DNA from: Mucilaginibacter sp.
GTDB taxonomy: Bacteria; Bacteroidota; Bacteroidia; Sphingobacteriales; Sphingobacteriaceae
Assembly: GCA_028288085.1 (NCBI GenBank)
Contig: JAQBOK010000013.1
Span: 1-48,756 of the forward strand
DNA: 48,756 bases
Reading direction: 5' to 3'
Positions 6,624-15,560 of the stretch are shown piece after piece. How positions within the stretch are numbered: position 1 is the first letter of the stretch; the number at the start of each line of letters is the position of its first letter. The notes beneath the pieces are model-generated. The model saw nothing but the letters and a program-made list of their open reading frames with translations, did not search any database and was not told the DNA's origin. Both the position numbers and the translations under genes were made by a program.

Positions 6624-7928
6624 TCAGAAATCGACTGGTTTCATCCTGGGAACAAGAAAATGCATAATGCCCCAGGCCAATAGATAAGCTCCTCCGCAAA
6701 CAAAGAACATGATATAATAAGCGGTTTCTATATGGTGTATGGCGCGGTAATGTACAAACATGTTTTTTTGCACCAGCAATGACAGGAGTACGCTGCCTAT
6801 AGAGCCAAACATACCACCTATGCCAGTTACTGAACCAACCGCTTTTTTGGGGAACATATCTGATACAGTGGTAAATATATTGGCGCTCCAGGCTTGGTGG
6901 GCTGATGCAGCAAGGCCGATAATAACTACGGCAAGCCACATATTGATACTGCCTAAAACCTGTGCAAAAATGATAGGCACAACCGCAAAAGCGTAAATGA
7001 GCATAGATGTCTTTCGTGCTTTAAATACAGGCCAATTGCGTTCAATTAAGCTTTTGGGTAAATACCCTCCATAAATACTGCCAAAAGTGGATATAGTATA
7101 AACCAGGGCTATCGGAATAGCAATGGCGGTGCCCTTTAATCCATATTGGCTTTCCAAAAAATCTGGTAGCCAGAAAAGGTAAAACCACCATATTGGGTCG
7201 GTTAAAAATTTGCCGATCGAAAATGCCCAGGTTTGTTTATAGCTGAGCAATTTTGCCCATGAGGCATTTTTATCCTCATCGAGCTTGTCGGCCCTGTCGT
7301 ACTCATCAGTATCACTGTTGATGTAAGCTAATTCCGCTGCTCCCAAACGTTTTTGCCGGGTGGGTATCTCATAAAAAATAAACCATAATATTAACCAGAT
7401 AAAACCAATTGAGCCGGTAATTACAAAAGCCCATCGCCAGCCCCAGGTTACTGCAATAAATGGTACAGTTAGCGGTGCTATAATAGCCCCAATGTTTGCA
7501 CCCGAATTAAATATACCGGTTGCCAGGGCCCTTTCTTTTTTAGGGAACCATTCTGCAACGGTTTTGATAGCAGCAGGAAAATTACCGGCTTCACTTAAAC
7601 CCAGCGCCGAACGTACAACACCAAAACCTAATGTACTATTAGCAAATGCATGAAACACAGCCGAAACACTCCACAAAAATGTAGAGAAGAAATAACCCAT
7701 TTTGGTACCCAGTTTATCTATCAGTCTACCGGCAAATAACAATCCAAATGAATAAGCTATTTTAAAGGCTATTTCCACGTTGGCATAATCACCATCGTCC
7801 CACTTAAAATCGGCGGTAAGATTCGATTTTAACAGGCTAATAACCGCCCTGTCGAGGTAGTTGACAGTGGTGGCAAAGAAAATAAGTGAGCAGATAACCC
7901 ACCTGTAATTTCCCGGTTTCTCGTTCAT
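6624..7928 (-). CDS. MFS hexuronate transporter (ExuT-like)
   Basis: This 434-residue, roughly 12-segment protein belongs to the anion:cation symporter branch of the major facilitator superfamily. The start contains YRWVICSLIFFATTVNYLDR, the usual opening of ExuT/GudP-type carriers, followed by LGLSEAGNFPAAIKTVAEWF and PKKERALATGIFNSGANIGA, both conserved in that branch. It most likely imports glucuronate and/or galacturonate by proton symport across the inner membrane. It is the last gene of the uxuA-uxaC-kdgK-eda operon, 2 bp after eda, which supports the substrate assignment. No terminator hairpin was found in the 14 bp before the convergent osmC gene. Confidence 0.9.
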   Translation of the reverse strand: MNEKPGNYRWVICSLIFFATTVNYLDRAVISLLKSNLTADFKWDDGDYANVEIAFKIAYSFGLLFAGRLIDKLGTKMGYFFSTFLWSVSAVFHAFANSTLGFGVVRSALGLSEAGNFPAAIKTVAEWFPKKERALATGIFNSGANIGAIIAPLTVPFIAVTWGWRWAFVITGSIGFIWLILWFIFYEIPTRQKRLGAAELAYINSDTDEYDRADKLDEDKNASWAKLLSYKQTWAFSIGKFLTDPIWWFYLFWLPDFLESQYGLKGTAIAIPIALVYTISTFGSIYGGYLPKSLIERNWPVFKARKTSMLIYAFAVVPIIFAQVLGSINMWLAVVIIGLAASAHQAWSANIFTTVSDMFPKKAVGSVTGIGGMFGSIGSVLLSLLVQKNMFVHYRAIHHIETAYYIMFFVCGGAYLLAWGIMHFLVPRMKPVDF

Positions 7929-7930
7929 AA

Positions 7931-8590
7931 CTACCTTGAAGACTGAATTAACTGCAATGTATTAACTGTATTGGTATAAAGCTGATCATATAATTTATTT
8001 TGTAATACTTCTTTGGTGATCAGTTTACTCCCCATACCTACCGCTGCTACACCGGCTTTAAACCATCCGCTTATATTGTCTTTATTTAATTCAACTCCGC
8101 CGGTAGGCATAAATAATTGCCCTCTGAATACGTCAGATACGGCTGTGATGTATCCCGGGCCTAAAACATTGGCAGGGAATATTTTTATTAACGCTGCCCC
8201 ATTTTGCTGTGCCAGGTGTATCTCGGTGGGGGTCATGCAGCCGGGTATCCAAAGCCCCTCGTGCCGGTTAGTTACTTCTGCTACATCGGTATTTACAGTT
8301 GGGGCCACTATGAAATCAGCCCCGGCATTTACATATTTTATGGCGTCTTCCCCGGTTTTTATGGTACCTATACCCAGGTAAAGGTCGGGCATCTCCCTTT
8401 CTTGCGCTACTTTTAATACCACAAAATTTTCATAGGCTTCCTTTGCCCGGTTGGTATATTCCATTACACGGACACCGGCTTTATATAGCGTACGAACCAC
8501 CTGTAAGCTTACTTCGGCATCCTCATAAAAAAACAAGGGCAACATACCCTGTTTCAAAATACTATCCAGTACGGCTTGTTTGTTCTTCAT
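7931..8590 (-). CDS. eda: KDPG/KHG aldolase
   Basis: The 219-residue protein is a class I aldolase of the Entner-Doudoroff route that splits 2-keto-3-deoxy-6-phosphogluconate into pyruvate and glyceraldehyde 3-phosphate. The Schiff-base lysine is K136 in ALIKIFPA, and the catalytic glutamate is E44 in RVMEYTNRA; the phosphate-binding MPTGGV loop follows near residue 180. The length is normal. It lies 56 bp downstream of the kinase that makes its substrate, with an inverted repeat in the gap, and 2 bp upstream of the transporter. Start ATG 8590; the upstream ATG in another frame stops at once. Confidence 0.94.
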   Translation of the reverse strand: MKNKQAVLDSILKQGMLPLFFYEDAEVSLQVVRTLYKAGVRVMEYTNRAKEAYENFVVLKVAQEREMPDLYLGIGTIKTGEDAIKYVNAGADFIVAPTVNTDVAEVTNRHEGLWIPGCMTPTEIHLAQQNGAALIKIFPANVLGPGYITAVSDVFRGQLFMPTGGVELNKDNISGWFKAGVAAVGMGSKLITKEVLQNKLYDQLYTNTVNTLQLIQSSR

Positions 8591-8609
8591 TTCATTTTGG
8601 TTGATTGGG

Positions 8610-8638
8610 ATTGATTAAGTTGTGCTATTTAATCAATC
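8610..8638. repeat. Inverted repeat in the kdgK-eda gap
   Basis: GATTGATTAA (8609-8618) and TTAATCAATC (8629-8638) form a perfect AT-rich 10-bp dyad around 10 nt, between the stop of kdgK and the start of eda. No T run follows, so an RNA-processing hairpin or regulator site is more likely than a terminator. Confidence 0.6.
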
Positions 8639-8646
8639 TCACTTAT

Positions 8647-9684
8647 TCAGCTACTTAGCTTTAATAATAGTTCTTCGGCAGTTTTATTGGTTGTGTCACT
8701 TTCAATAAACAATTTTTCAAACGCGGCTGTGGTCGCAAATTCCAGGATTTGTTTTATATCTAATCCGTTATAAAACCCATAGATTAATCCGGCCATAAAA
8801 CAATCTCCGCTACCAACCTTATTTATGATCTCTGAAGTGCTAAATTCGTTAGAGGTATAAAACTTACCACCTGTATATAACGTGCTATAGTATTTAATCT
8901 TGCTTTTAGAATCAAACCTAAAGGTATTAGCTATAACCTTACATTTAGGATATTGATGTGAAATCTTTTCAGATGTTTTTAAAGCCTCTTTAAGATAAAT
9001 ACTTTTTTGCCCAGACTCATGAATATCAGGCACAACCGGAATATTCAGCATCATATCTGCCGCCCAAACATTGCCCATCACCACGTCACAATATTGAACA
9101 AGTTCCGGCATTACATGTCGCGGTGTTTTTCCATATTGCCATAGTTTTGATCTATAATTAAGATCGACAGATATAGTTATATTTTTTTGCGATGCAACAG
9201 CTAAAGCTTCTTTACATATATCCGCTATATTTTGGTTGATTGCCGGGCAAATAGCACTGAAATGAAACCAGCTTACACCCGCAAACTCTTTGTCCCAATC
9301 AATCATTCCCGGCTTTAATTCAGAGAATGCAGAGTGAGCGCGGTCATAGATCAACGCGTCATTTTTCAGGTCCTTTCCTTTTGTTAAAAAGTAAAGCCCC
9401 AGCCGGTTGCCATTATAAATTACAGATGACATATCGATCTGCTGTTGCTCAAGATAGCTGACGATCTGTTTGCACATACCATTATCGGGCAGCGCAGTGA
9501 CATATTTAGACGGGATACCCCATAAAGCTAAGGCGGTAGCTACATTTAATTCAGCTCCGGCAATGTAGAAGGGAAACAGGTTTTCTTTTAGCCAATCACC
9601 GCCTTCGTCCGGGGAAATCCTTAGCAATAATTCACCAAATGAAAGCACGGTGCCCGCAAAGCTGGATTTTAAAGGATCAACCAT
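8647..9684 (-). CDS. kdgK: 2-keto-3-deoxygluconate kinase (PfkB family)
   Basis: This sugar kinase phosphorylates 2-keto-3-deoxygluconate to KDPG. It starts with the glycine-rich FAGTVLSFGELLLRISPDEG, has the substrate segment PFYIAGAELNVATALALWG, and ends with the ATP/anion-hole signature INKVGSGDCFMAGLIYGF (catalytic Asp in GSGD). About 345 residues is within the family range. The ATG at 9684 overlaps the uxaC stop as TGATG, a tight translational coupling; a GTG one codon upstream is the alternative start. It sits between the isomerase that feeds the route and the aldolase that follows it, so the role is well supported by context. Confidence 0.92.
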   Translation of the reverse strand: MVDPLKSSFAGTVLSFGELLLRISPDEGGDWLKENLFPFYIAGAELNVATALALWGIPSKYVTALPDNGMCKQIVSYLEQQQIDMSSVIYNGNRLGLYFLTKGKDLKNDALIYDRAHSAFSELKPGMIDWDKEFAGVSWFHFSAICPAINQNIADICKEALAVASQKNITISVDLNYRSKLWQYGKTPRHVMPELVQYCDVVMGNVWAADMMLNIPVVPDIHESGQKSIYLKEALKTSEKISHQYPKCKVIANTFRFDSKSKIKYYSTLYTGGKFYTSNEFSTSEIINKVGSGDCFMAGLIYGFYNGLDIKQILEFATTAAFEKLFIESDTTNKTAEELLLKLSS

Positions 9685-11087
9685 CACTTAAATTGGAAAT
9701 AATTTTTAGCATTATAATAACATATGTCTTGTATGATCTTTCCTGTCCATGCAAGGTCGTTCGGCAATTCACCGTTGTCTATATCCTCTCCAAACAAATT
9801 GCAAAGCAATCTTCTGAAGTATTCATGCCTCGGGTATGACAAAAAGCTGCGGGAATCCGTCAGCATACCAACCATCCGGCTCAACAGGCCCATATTTGAA
9901 AGTGTATTCAACTGTTTGGTCATCCCGTCCTTTTGATCAAGGAACCACCAGGCAGAACCGAATTGTATCTTGCCGGCAACAGAACCATCATTGAAATTTC
10001 CGGTCATTGTGGCTATAGTTTCGTTATCAACAGGATTTACATTATAAATAATGGTTTTTGCCAGTTTGTTTTCTGAGTCGAGTTTGTTTAAAAAACGCGA
10101 TAATGGCTTTGCCTGGCTAAAATCGCCAATGGAGTCCCAGCCGGTATTCGGCCCCAGGCTATTAAAAGCACGTGTATTATTATTACGCAAGGCTCCTAAA
10201 TGATATTGTTGCACCCAACCTTTTTCATGATCCCATAAAGCAAAATGGATCAGCATTGCGGATTTGAATTTTAAAATTTCCAGGGGCATCAAAGCATAAT
10301 TATGCCTTATCTTTTTGAATATTACAGTGATCTCTTCCTCCCGGTAATCTTCGGCATATATTTGCTCCAGTCCATGATCAGATACCTGGCAGCCATTAGC
10401 CGCAAAGTAATCGTGCCGTTTTTTTAACGCGTCGAGGTAGGCATCTAAACTCTGAATCTCTATTCCTGTAATTTCTTCCAGTTGATTGATGTATTGATTT
10501 AAAGCAAAAGTATCATCCAGGTTCATCGCGTTATCCGGCCTGAAGGCTGGTAATACTTTTACCCCGTATCCATCCTGTTTTAACTTTTGATGATGGTCAA
10601 GGCTGTCTATCGGGTCGTCCGTAGTGCAAACAACTTCCACTTTCATCTTTTTAATCAGATTCCTTACTGCATACCCCGGTGTCTGCAGTTTTGCTATACA
10701 ATCGTCATAAATACTTTTGGCTGTGACCGGCGATAATAGCTCATCAATACTAAAGTAGCGGCGCAATTCGAGGTGTGTCCAATGATAAAGCGGATTACGA
10801 AGGGTATAAGGTACGGTAGCCGCCCACTGCATAAACTTTTCTTCGTCGCTTTTAGCACCTGTTATATACTCCTCATTAACCCCATTTGCGCGCATAGCCC
10901 TCCACTTATAATGATCGCCGTAAAGCCATGCCTGGGTTAAATTTTTGAAATGGATATTATCCGCGATCTGATCGGGTGGCAAATGGCAATGGTAATCTAT
11001 AATGGGCAGGGTAGCCGCATAATCGTGGTATAAACGCTGTGCCGTTTTTCCCTGCAACAAAAAATTATCATCTAAAAACTCCTTCAT
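9684..11087 (-). CDS. uxaC: Glucuronate (uronate) isomerase
   Basis: The 467-residue protein is UxaC, which converts D-glucuronate to D-fructuronate (and D-galacturonate to D-tagaturonate), as a member of the amidohydrolase superfamily. Seen: IIDYHCHLPPDQIADN near the N-terminus with the metal-binding HCH, the segment VCTTDDPIDSLDHH, and near the C-terminus TDSRSFLSYPRHEYFRRLLC, which is diagnostic for the family. The length equals that of the E. coli enzyme within a few residues. It starts 1 bp after the uxuA stop and is coupled to kdgK by TGATG. Confidence 0.96.
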   Translation of the reverse strand: MKEFLDDNFLLQGKTAQRLYHDYAATLPIIDYHCHLPPDQIADNIHFKNLTQAWLYGDHYKWRAMRANGVNEEYITGAKSDEEKFMQWAATVPYTLRNPLYHWTHLELRRYFSIDELLSPVTAKSIYDDCIAKLQTPGYAVRNLIKKMKVEVVCTTDDPIDSLDHHQKLKQDGYGVKVLPAFRPDNAMNLDDTFALNQYINQLEEITGIEIQSLDAYLDALKKRHDYFAANGCQVSDHGLEQIYAEDYREEEITVIFKKIRHNYALMPLEILKFKSAMLIHFALWDHEKGWVQQYHLGALRNNNTRAFNSLGPNTGWDSIGDFSQAKPLSRFLNKLDSENKLAKTIIYNVNPVDNETIATMTGNFNDGSVAGKIQFGSAWWFLDQKDGMTKQLNTLSNMGLLSRMVGMLTDSRSFLSYPRHEYFRRLLCNLFGEDIDNGELPNDLAWTGKIIQDICYYNAKNYFQFK

Positions 11088-11088
11088 T

Positions 11089-12282
11089 TTACCGATACAG
11101 TGTGTGTTTTATACCCATTTCCAATCCTCTTAATTCAGCGAGGCCCTTTAAACGCCCTATTGCCGAATATCCCGGAAAAGTATTGTAATTAAAATCATCA
11201 AGCAGTTTGTGTCCATGATCTGGCCTCATTGGGATAGCAACATCTTCCCTACCAGCTTCTTCTCTCTTTTTTTGTTCGTGGATAACGCCCTTCATTACCG
11301 CGTACATATCCGTGCTTCCACCCAAATGATCGGCTTCATAAAAACTACCGTCGGCTTCTCTTTGAACATTTCTTAAATGCAGGAAATGGATATGTTCACC
11401 TAATCTTTCAATCATCGCAGGCAGGTCATTATCCGGCCTTGCACCTAAAGAACCCGTACAGAAGGTTATCCCATTACTTGGCGAAGGGGAGGCATTTATT
11501 ACATCCAGCAAATCATTTTCTGTTGATACCACGCGTGGCAGGCCCAGGATAGGAAAAGGCGGATCATCCGGATGGATACACATTTTTATTCCCAATTTTT
11601 CAGCCTCGGGAATAACAGTCTGTAAAAACCAGGCCAAATTTTTCTTTAGTTTAGCTGCATCAATATCTTTGTATTTTCCAAGATGAGCCTTAAACTCATC
11701 GATGGTCAGCACGTCTTTAGTGCCTGGCAATCCCGCCATCACATTATTAATCAGTGTTTTTTTCTCATCCGCAGTCAAACCATCTAAAAACAATTTTGCA
11801 TCCTGTTGTTGCTGAGATGTAAACTCCTTATATGCACCTTCACGTTCTAATATGTAAAGATCAAAGGCAGCCAATGCGGCTGCATGAAAGCGCAGTGCTG
11901 AAGCGCCGTTTGGTAAACGGTAATCGATGTTGGTACGGGTCCAATCCAGCACGGGCATAAAATTATAGCAAACGGTTTTGATACCTGATTGCGACAAATT
12001 TTCGAGGGTGGTGATGTATTTCTCAGCATATTGCTCACGCTGCCCGGATGCTGTTTTTATGCTTTCGTGAACGTTTACACTTTCTACAACCTGCCAGGTA
12101 AGGCCTGCGGAAAGAATAACACTTTTGCGTTTTTCTATTTCATCGATAGACCACACATCGCCGCTTGGGATATGGTGTAAAGCGGTAACAACACCCGTGG
12201 CCCCGGTTTGCCTTATAGCGGCCAAGGTAACAGGGTCGGACGGGCCGTACCAGCGAAAAGTTTGTTCGAGATTGCTGAACAT
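11089..12282 (-). CDS. uxuA: Mannonate dehydratase
   Basis: The 397-residue protein is UxuA, which dehydrates D-mannonate to 2-keto-3-deoxygluconate. Family stretches include FRWYGPSDPVTLAAIRQTGA at the start, GIKTVCYNFMPVLDWTRTN, the metal-site segment MCIHPDDPPFPILGLPRVVS, CTGSLGARPDN, and MRPDHGHKLLDD near the C-terminus. It is the first gene of the hexuronate operon. No fructuronate reductase (UxuB) gene is present, so the reductase that makes mannonate must be encoded elsewhere or replaced. A possible promoter with TATATTTA lies at 12319-12312. Confidence 0.96.
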   Translation of the reverse strand: MFSNLEQTFRWYGPSDPVTLAAIRQTGATGVVTALHHIPSGDVWSIDEIEKRKSVILSAGLTWQVVESVNVHESIKTASGQREQYAEKYITTLENLSQSGIKTVCYNFMPVLDWTRTNIDYRLPNGASALRFHAAALAAFDLYILEREGAYKEFTSQQQQDAKLFLDGLTADEKKTLINNVMAGLPGTKDVLTIDEFKAHLGKYKDIDAAKLKKNLAWFLQTVIPEAEKLGIKMCIHPDDPPFPILGLPRVVSTENDLLDVINASPSPSNGITFCTGSLGARPDNDLPAMIERLGEHIHFLHLRNVQREADGSFYEADHLGGSTDMYAVMKGVIHEQKKREEAGREDVAIPMRPDHGHKLLDDFNYNTFPGYSAIGRLKGLAELRGLEMGIKHTLYR

Positions 12283-12311
12283 TCAGATAGACGGTTTATT
12301 TATTCAGAGCC

Positions 12312-12342
12312 TAAATATAAGACAAATTGCCATCAACTGTAA
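12312..12342 (-). promoter_or_regulatory. Possible promoter of the hexuronate operon
   Basis: On the minus strand TATATTTA (12319-12312) matches seven of eight positions of the -7 box, with TTA rather than TTG 20 nt upstream. It gives a leader of roughly 25 nt. No separate operator was recognised, so control of this operon is unexplained. Confidence 0.38.
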
Positions 12343-12388
12343 TCATATCCTACCGGATTGTTACATCTGATCACTGTTCATAAAAAAA

Positions 12389-12409
12389 GCGCCCCGATAT
12401 ATGGGGCGC
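12389..12409 (-). terminator. Terminator of the xylose operon
   Basis: GCGCCCC (12389-12395) pairs with GGGGCGC (12403-12409) across a 7-nt loop, and on the minus strand the stem runs into seven T residues (the A run at 12382-12388). It ends the transcript from the symporter gene and separates it from the hexuronate operon. Confidence 0.85.
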
Positions 12410-12434
12410 CTTTTACAGTTGATTGGTTTAGTTT

Positions 12435-14120
12435 TTACCAGAATATTGAATACAAGGCTACAAGTATACCGCCAATGATGAGCGCACCTACCGCGAAGCC
12501 ATTAGATACCTTGAACATTTTTGTATCTACTTCCAGCGCATTTGCACGGTCGCCTTTTGGATTTTCAATAATAGATATAATATACATTCCTATTAGGCAT
12601 ATCACAAATACAATTGACATACGGTCAAGGAATGGTATTTCATATAATTGAGTTTTCTTATCTGATTGTAACACCAATGTTGAAAAGCCGGTTGGCTTTA
12701 AAAATGCCAGATCCATTAATTTTGGCAATACTTTTAATATTACCGACATGATGAAACCACCTATGGTAGCGAATAATGCCGCATTTGATGTGGTTTTTTT
12801 CCAGAAGAACCCAAGTATGAACATGGCAAATATGCCCGGCGATACAAAGCCAGTATACTCCTGAATAAACTGGAATCCGCCCTTTTTGTCAATACCCATA
12901 AATGGCGCAATTATTATACCCAGTATCATGGCAACAACCACAGCAATTTTTCCAACTACTACCAATTGATGATCAGTTGCACCTGGCTTGAGTTTCTTTT
13001 TATAAATGTCCAGAGTAAATATTGTGGCGATACTATTGGCTTTGCCGGCAAGTGATGCAACCACAGCAGCAGTTAATGCTGCAAATGATAGCCCCTTAAA
13101 CCACGGTGGAAGCAGGTTAAGTAATGATGGATAGGCATTATCAGGGTTTACCTCGCCGTTTACCATCATTTGCGAGTGAAATACATTTTCCTTGTATAGT
13201 ATAAATGCTGCAATACCAGGCAAAACAACGATAGCCGGCATTAATAATTTTAAGAAAGCAGCGAATAATATACCGCTTCGTGCAGTTTTAAGGTCGGCGC
13301 CTAAAGCCCGCTGTGTGATATATTGGTTGCATCCCCAATAGTTGAGGTTAGTAATCCACAAACCTCCTATTAATACACTTAATCCCGGAAGATCAGCATA
13401 ATGCTCATTGTCCTTTTGAAATATCATCTGGAAATGGCCTTCCGCATGAGATTTCATTAAACTCAAACCATTCAGAAAACCAGGGGTTCCGAAATGTTTG
13501 GCAACTTCATTAACAGCAATATAAGTGGTTACCAAGCCGCCAAGGATAAGGAAGAACACTTGGATAACATCGGTAAAACCTATTACCTTCATACCCCCAA
13601 GCGTGATTATAACTGCGAAAACTGCCAAACCAACAACGCAAACATCGAACCTGATACCAGAGATCCCATGCACCGCAATAGCACCCAAATAAAGGATAGA
13701 AGTAAGATTAACAACGATATAGAGCAATAGCCAGAAAATAGCCATAATCATAGCAACCGTGCCATTATAACGCTGATTAAGAAACTGCGGCATAGTATAT
13801 ATCTTGTTTTTAAGATATACAGGTATAAAGAATATTGCGACAATTACTAATGTAGCGGCCGCCATCCACTCATAGGCAGATATGGCAAGGCCCATTGCAA
13901 AGCCGGAGCCACTCATGCCGACCATTTGCTCGGCCGAAATATTGGAGGCGATAAGAGAAGCGCCTATTGCCCACCAGGTAAGCGAACCCGCTGCTAAAAA
14001 ATAGTCTTTTGAGGTTGCATCTGCATTGTGCTTTCGTCGGTATACCCAGTAGCCGTAAGAAGCGACAATTATAAAGTATATGACAAATACAATCCAGTCG
14101 CCAATAGATAATGTGTGCAT
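12435..14120 (-). CDS. Sodium/sugar symporter (SSS family), probably xylose
   Basis: The 561-residue protein is a sodium:solute symporter with about 14 membrane segments. It opens with IGDWIVFVIYFIIVASYGYW and contains the family stretches SNISAEQMVGMSGSGFAMGL and GGLWITNLNYWGCNQYITQRA, typical of SglT/xylose-type carriers in Bacteroidota. It uses the sodium gradient for uptake across the inner membrane. It follows xylA by 39 bp and is the last gene of the xylB-xylA operon, so xylose is the most likely substrate (inference from context); glucose or arabinose cannot be excluded. Confidence 0.88.
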   Translation of the reverse strand: MHTLSIGDWIVFVIYFIIVASYGYWVYRRKHNADATSKDYFLAAGSLTWWAIGASLIASNISAEQMVGMSGSGFAMGLAISAYEWMAAATLVIVAIFFIPVYLKNKIYTMPQFLNQRYNGTVAMIMAIFWLLLYIVVNLTSILYLGAIAVHGISGIRFDVCVVGLAVFAVIITLGGMKVIGFTDVIQVFFLILGGLVTTYIAVNEVAKHFGTPGFLNGLSLMKSHAEGHFQMIFQKDNEHYADLPGLSVLIGGLWITNLNYWGCNQYITQRALGADLKTARSGILFAAFLKLLMPAIVVLPGIAAFILYKENVFHSQMMVNGEVNPDNAYPSLLNLLPPWFKGLSFAALTAAVVASLAGKANSIATIFTLDIYKKKLKPGATDHQLVVVGKIAVVVAMILGIIIAPFMGIDKKGGFQFIQEYTGFVSPGIFAMFILGFFWKKTTSNAALFATIGGFIMSVILKVLPKLMDLAFLKPTGFSTLVLQSDKKTQLYEIPFLDRMSIVFVICLIGMYIISIIENPKGDRANALEVDTKMFKVSNGFAVGALIIGGILVALYSIFW

Positions 14121-14159
14121 TTATTTTAGGGTTTAATATGTTGGTTTGACAATTATAAA

Positions 14160-15485
14160 CTATATATAACGATTTATCAAATTTTCAAGGTATTCTTGTT
14201 TCCCGCTTAATGTTTTAGGTTCTCCATTCGCAATGGCGTAATCTCTAAGCACCTCAAGGTTTACTTTTCCTTCTTCAAACGCTTTGCCGGTACCGCTGTC
14301 AAACGTGGCATACCTGTCTTTTCTTATCTTTTTGTAGTCTGATTTTTGCAGAATTTGGTCTGCTATAACAAGCGCCCTGGCGAAAATATCCATACCCCCA
14401 ATATGCGCGTAGAAAAGGTCGGCAGGGTCAGTTGAGTTCCTGCGGATTTTGGCATCAAAGTTTATACCTCCGCCCTGGAAACCACCGGCTTCCAGTATGA
14501 TCAGCATAGTTTCAACCACCTCATTAATGTTATTTGGGAATTGGTCGGTATCCCATCCATTTTGATAATCACCACGATTGGCATCAATGGAACCTAATAT
14601 GCCGGCATCTACCGCTACTTGTAATTCATGCTGAAAAGTATGGCCGGCCAATGTAGCGTGGTTAACTTCTAAATTGAGTTTCATGTCTTTCAGCAAATCG
14701 TATTTCTGTAAAAAGCCAAGCACTGTAGCCGCATCATAATCGTATTGGTGCTTAGTAGGCTCGCAAGGTTTTGGCTCAATAAAGAAAGTTCCTTTAAACC
14801 CATTGCGGCGGGCATAGTCTATTGCTTTGTGTAAAAATTGAGCAAAGTGTTCCTGCTCACGTTTCATGTCTGTATTAAGCAGTGTCATGTAGCCTTCGCG
14901 GCCACCCCAAAAAACATAATTTTCCCCGTCCAAAGCAATGGTAGCATCCAAGGCAGCTTTAACCTGGGCTGCAGCGTGGGTAAGTACATGAAAATCTGGA
15001 TTAGTGGAGGCGCCATTCATATACCGGCGATGCGAGAACAGGTTGGATGTTCCCCAAAGCAATTTTACACCACTGGCAGTTTGTTTTTGTTTGGCATAAT
15101 CAACCATGGTTTGCAGGCGCTTATCATTTGTGTTAACATCATTGGTGTAATCCACTACATCTATATCATGAAAACAGTAATAAGGCAAGTTCATTTTAGT
15201 GATAAACTCAAAAGCAGCGTCCATTTTATCTTTGGCATGTTCAATAGCATCTGCCTTTTCGTTCCAGGGAAACAAATGTGTTGGCTCACCAAAAGGATCA
15301 GCGCCTGATCCGCAGAACGAATGCCAGTAAGCGCAGGCAAAACGCAAATGATCCTTCATAGATTTACCTGCCACTATTTTATCCGCATCGTACCAGCGGA
15401 ACGCTAATGGGTTATCACTTTGTGGGCCTTCATAGTTAACCTGGCCTATACCTTTAAAAAACTCTTTTTCACCTGTGATTATCAT
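14160..15485 (-). CDS. xylA: Xylose isomerase
   Basis: This 441-residue enzyme converts D-xylose to D-xylulose with divalent metals. Class II xylose isomerase signatures are clear: [18 protein letters not shown], the catalytic-histidine segment [27 protein letters not shown], and the metal-binding [18 protein letters not shown]. The length is normal for the longer class. It is the middle gene of the xylB-xylA-symporter operon, 75 bp after xylB. Confidence 0.97.
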   Translation of the reverse strand: MIITGEKEFFKGIGQVNYEGPQSDNPLAFRWYDADKIVAGKSMKDHLRFACAYWHSFCGSGADPFGEPTHLFPWNEKADAIEHAKDKMDAAFEFITKMNLPYYCFHDIDVVDYTNDVNTNDKRLQTMVDYAKQKQTASGVKLLWGTSNLFSHRRYMNGASTNPDFHVLTHAAAQVKAALDATIALDGENYVFWGGREGYMTLLNTDMKREQEHFAQFLHKAIDYARRNGFKGTFFIEPKPCEPTKHQYDYDAATVLGFLQKYDLLKDMKLNLEVNHATLAGHTFQHELQVAVDAGILGSIDANRGDYQNGWDTDQFPNNINEVVETMLIILEAGGFQGGGINFDAKIRRNSTDPADLFYAHIGGMDIFARALVIADQILQKSDYKKIRKDRYATFDSGTGKAFEEGKVNLEVLRDYAIANGEPKTLSGKQEYLENLINRYI

Positions 15486-15560
15486 AATTGTTGAAGTATT
15501 GGTTTATTATTAATTTAGCGTTACCAAGTTTTTTTTAAACTGTATAACGCTCTTAGTATA

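Noticed and set aside
6556..6939. Minus-strand frame across the end of the transporter gene
   Set aside because: Overlaps the real transporter frame, and its translation has no similarity pattern.
14838..15308. Plus-strand frame opposite xylA (156 codons)
   Set aside because: It lies entirely inside a certain gene and has no recognisable domain.
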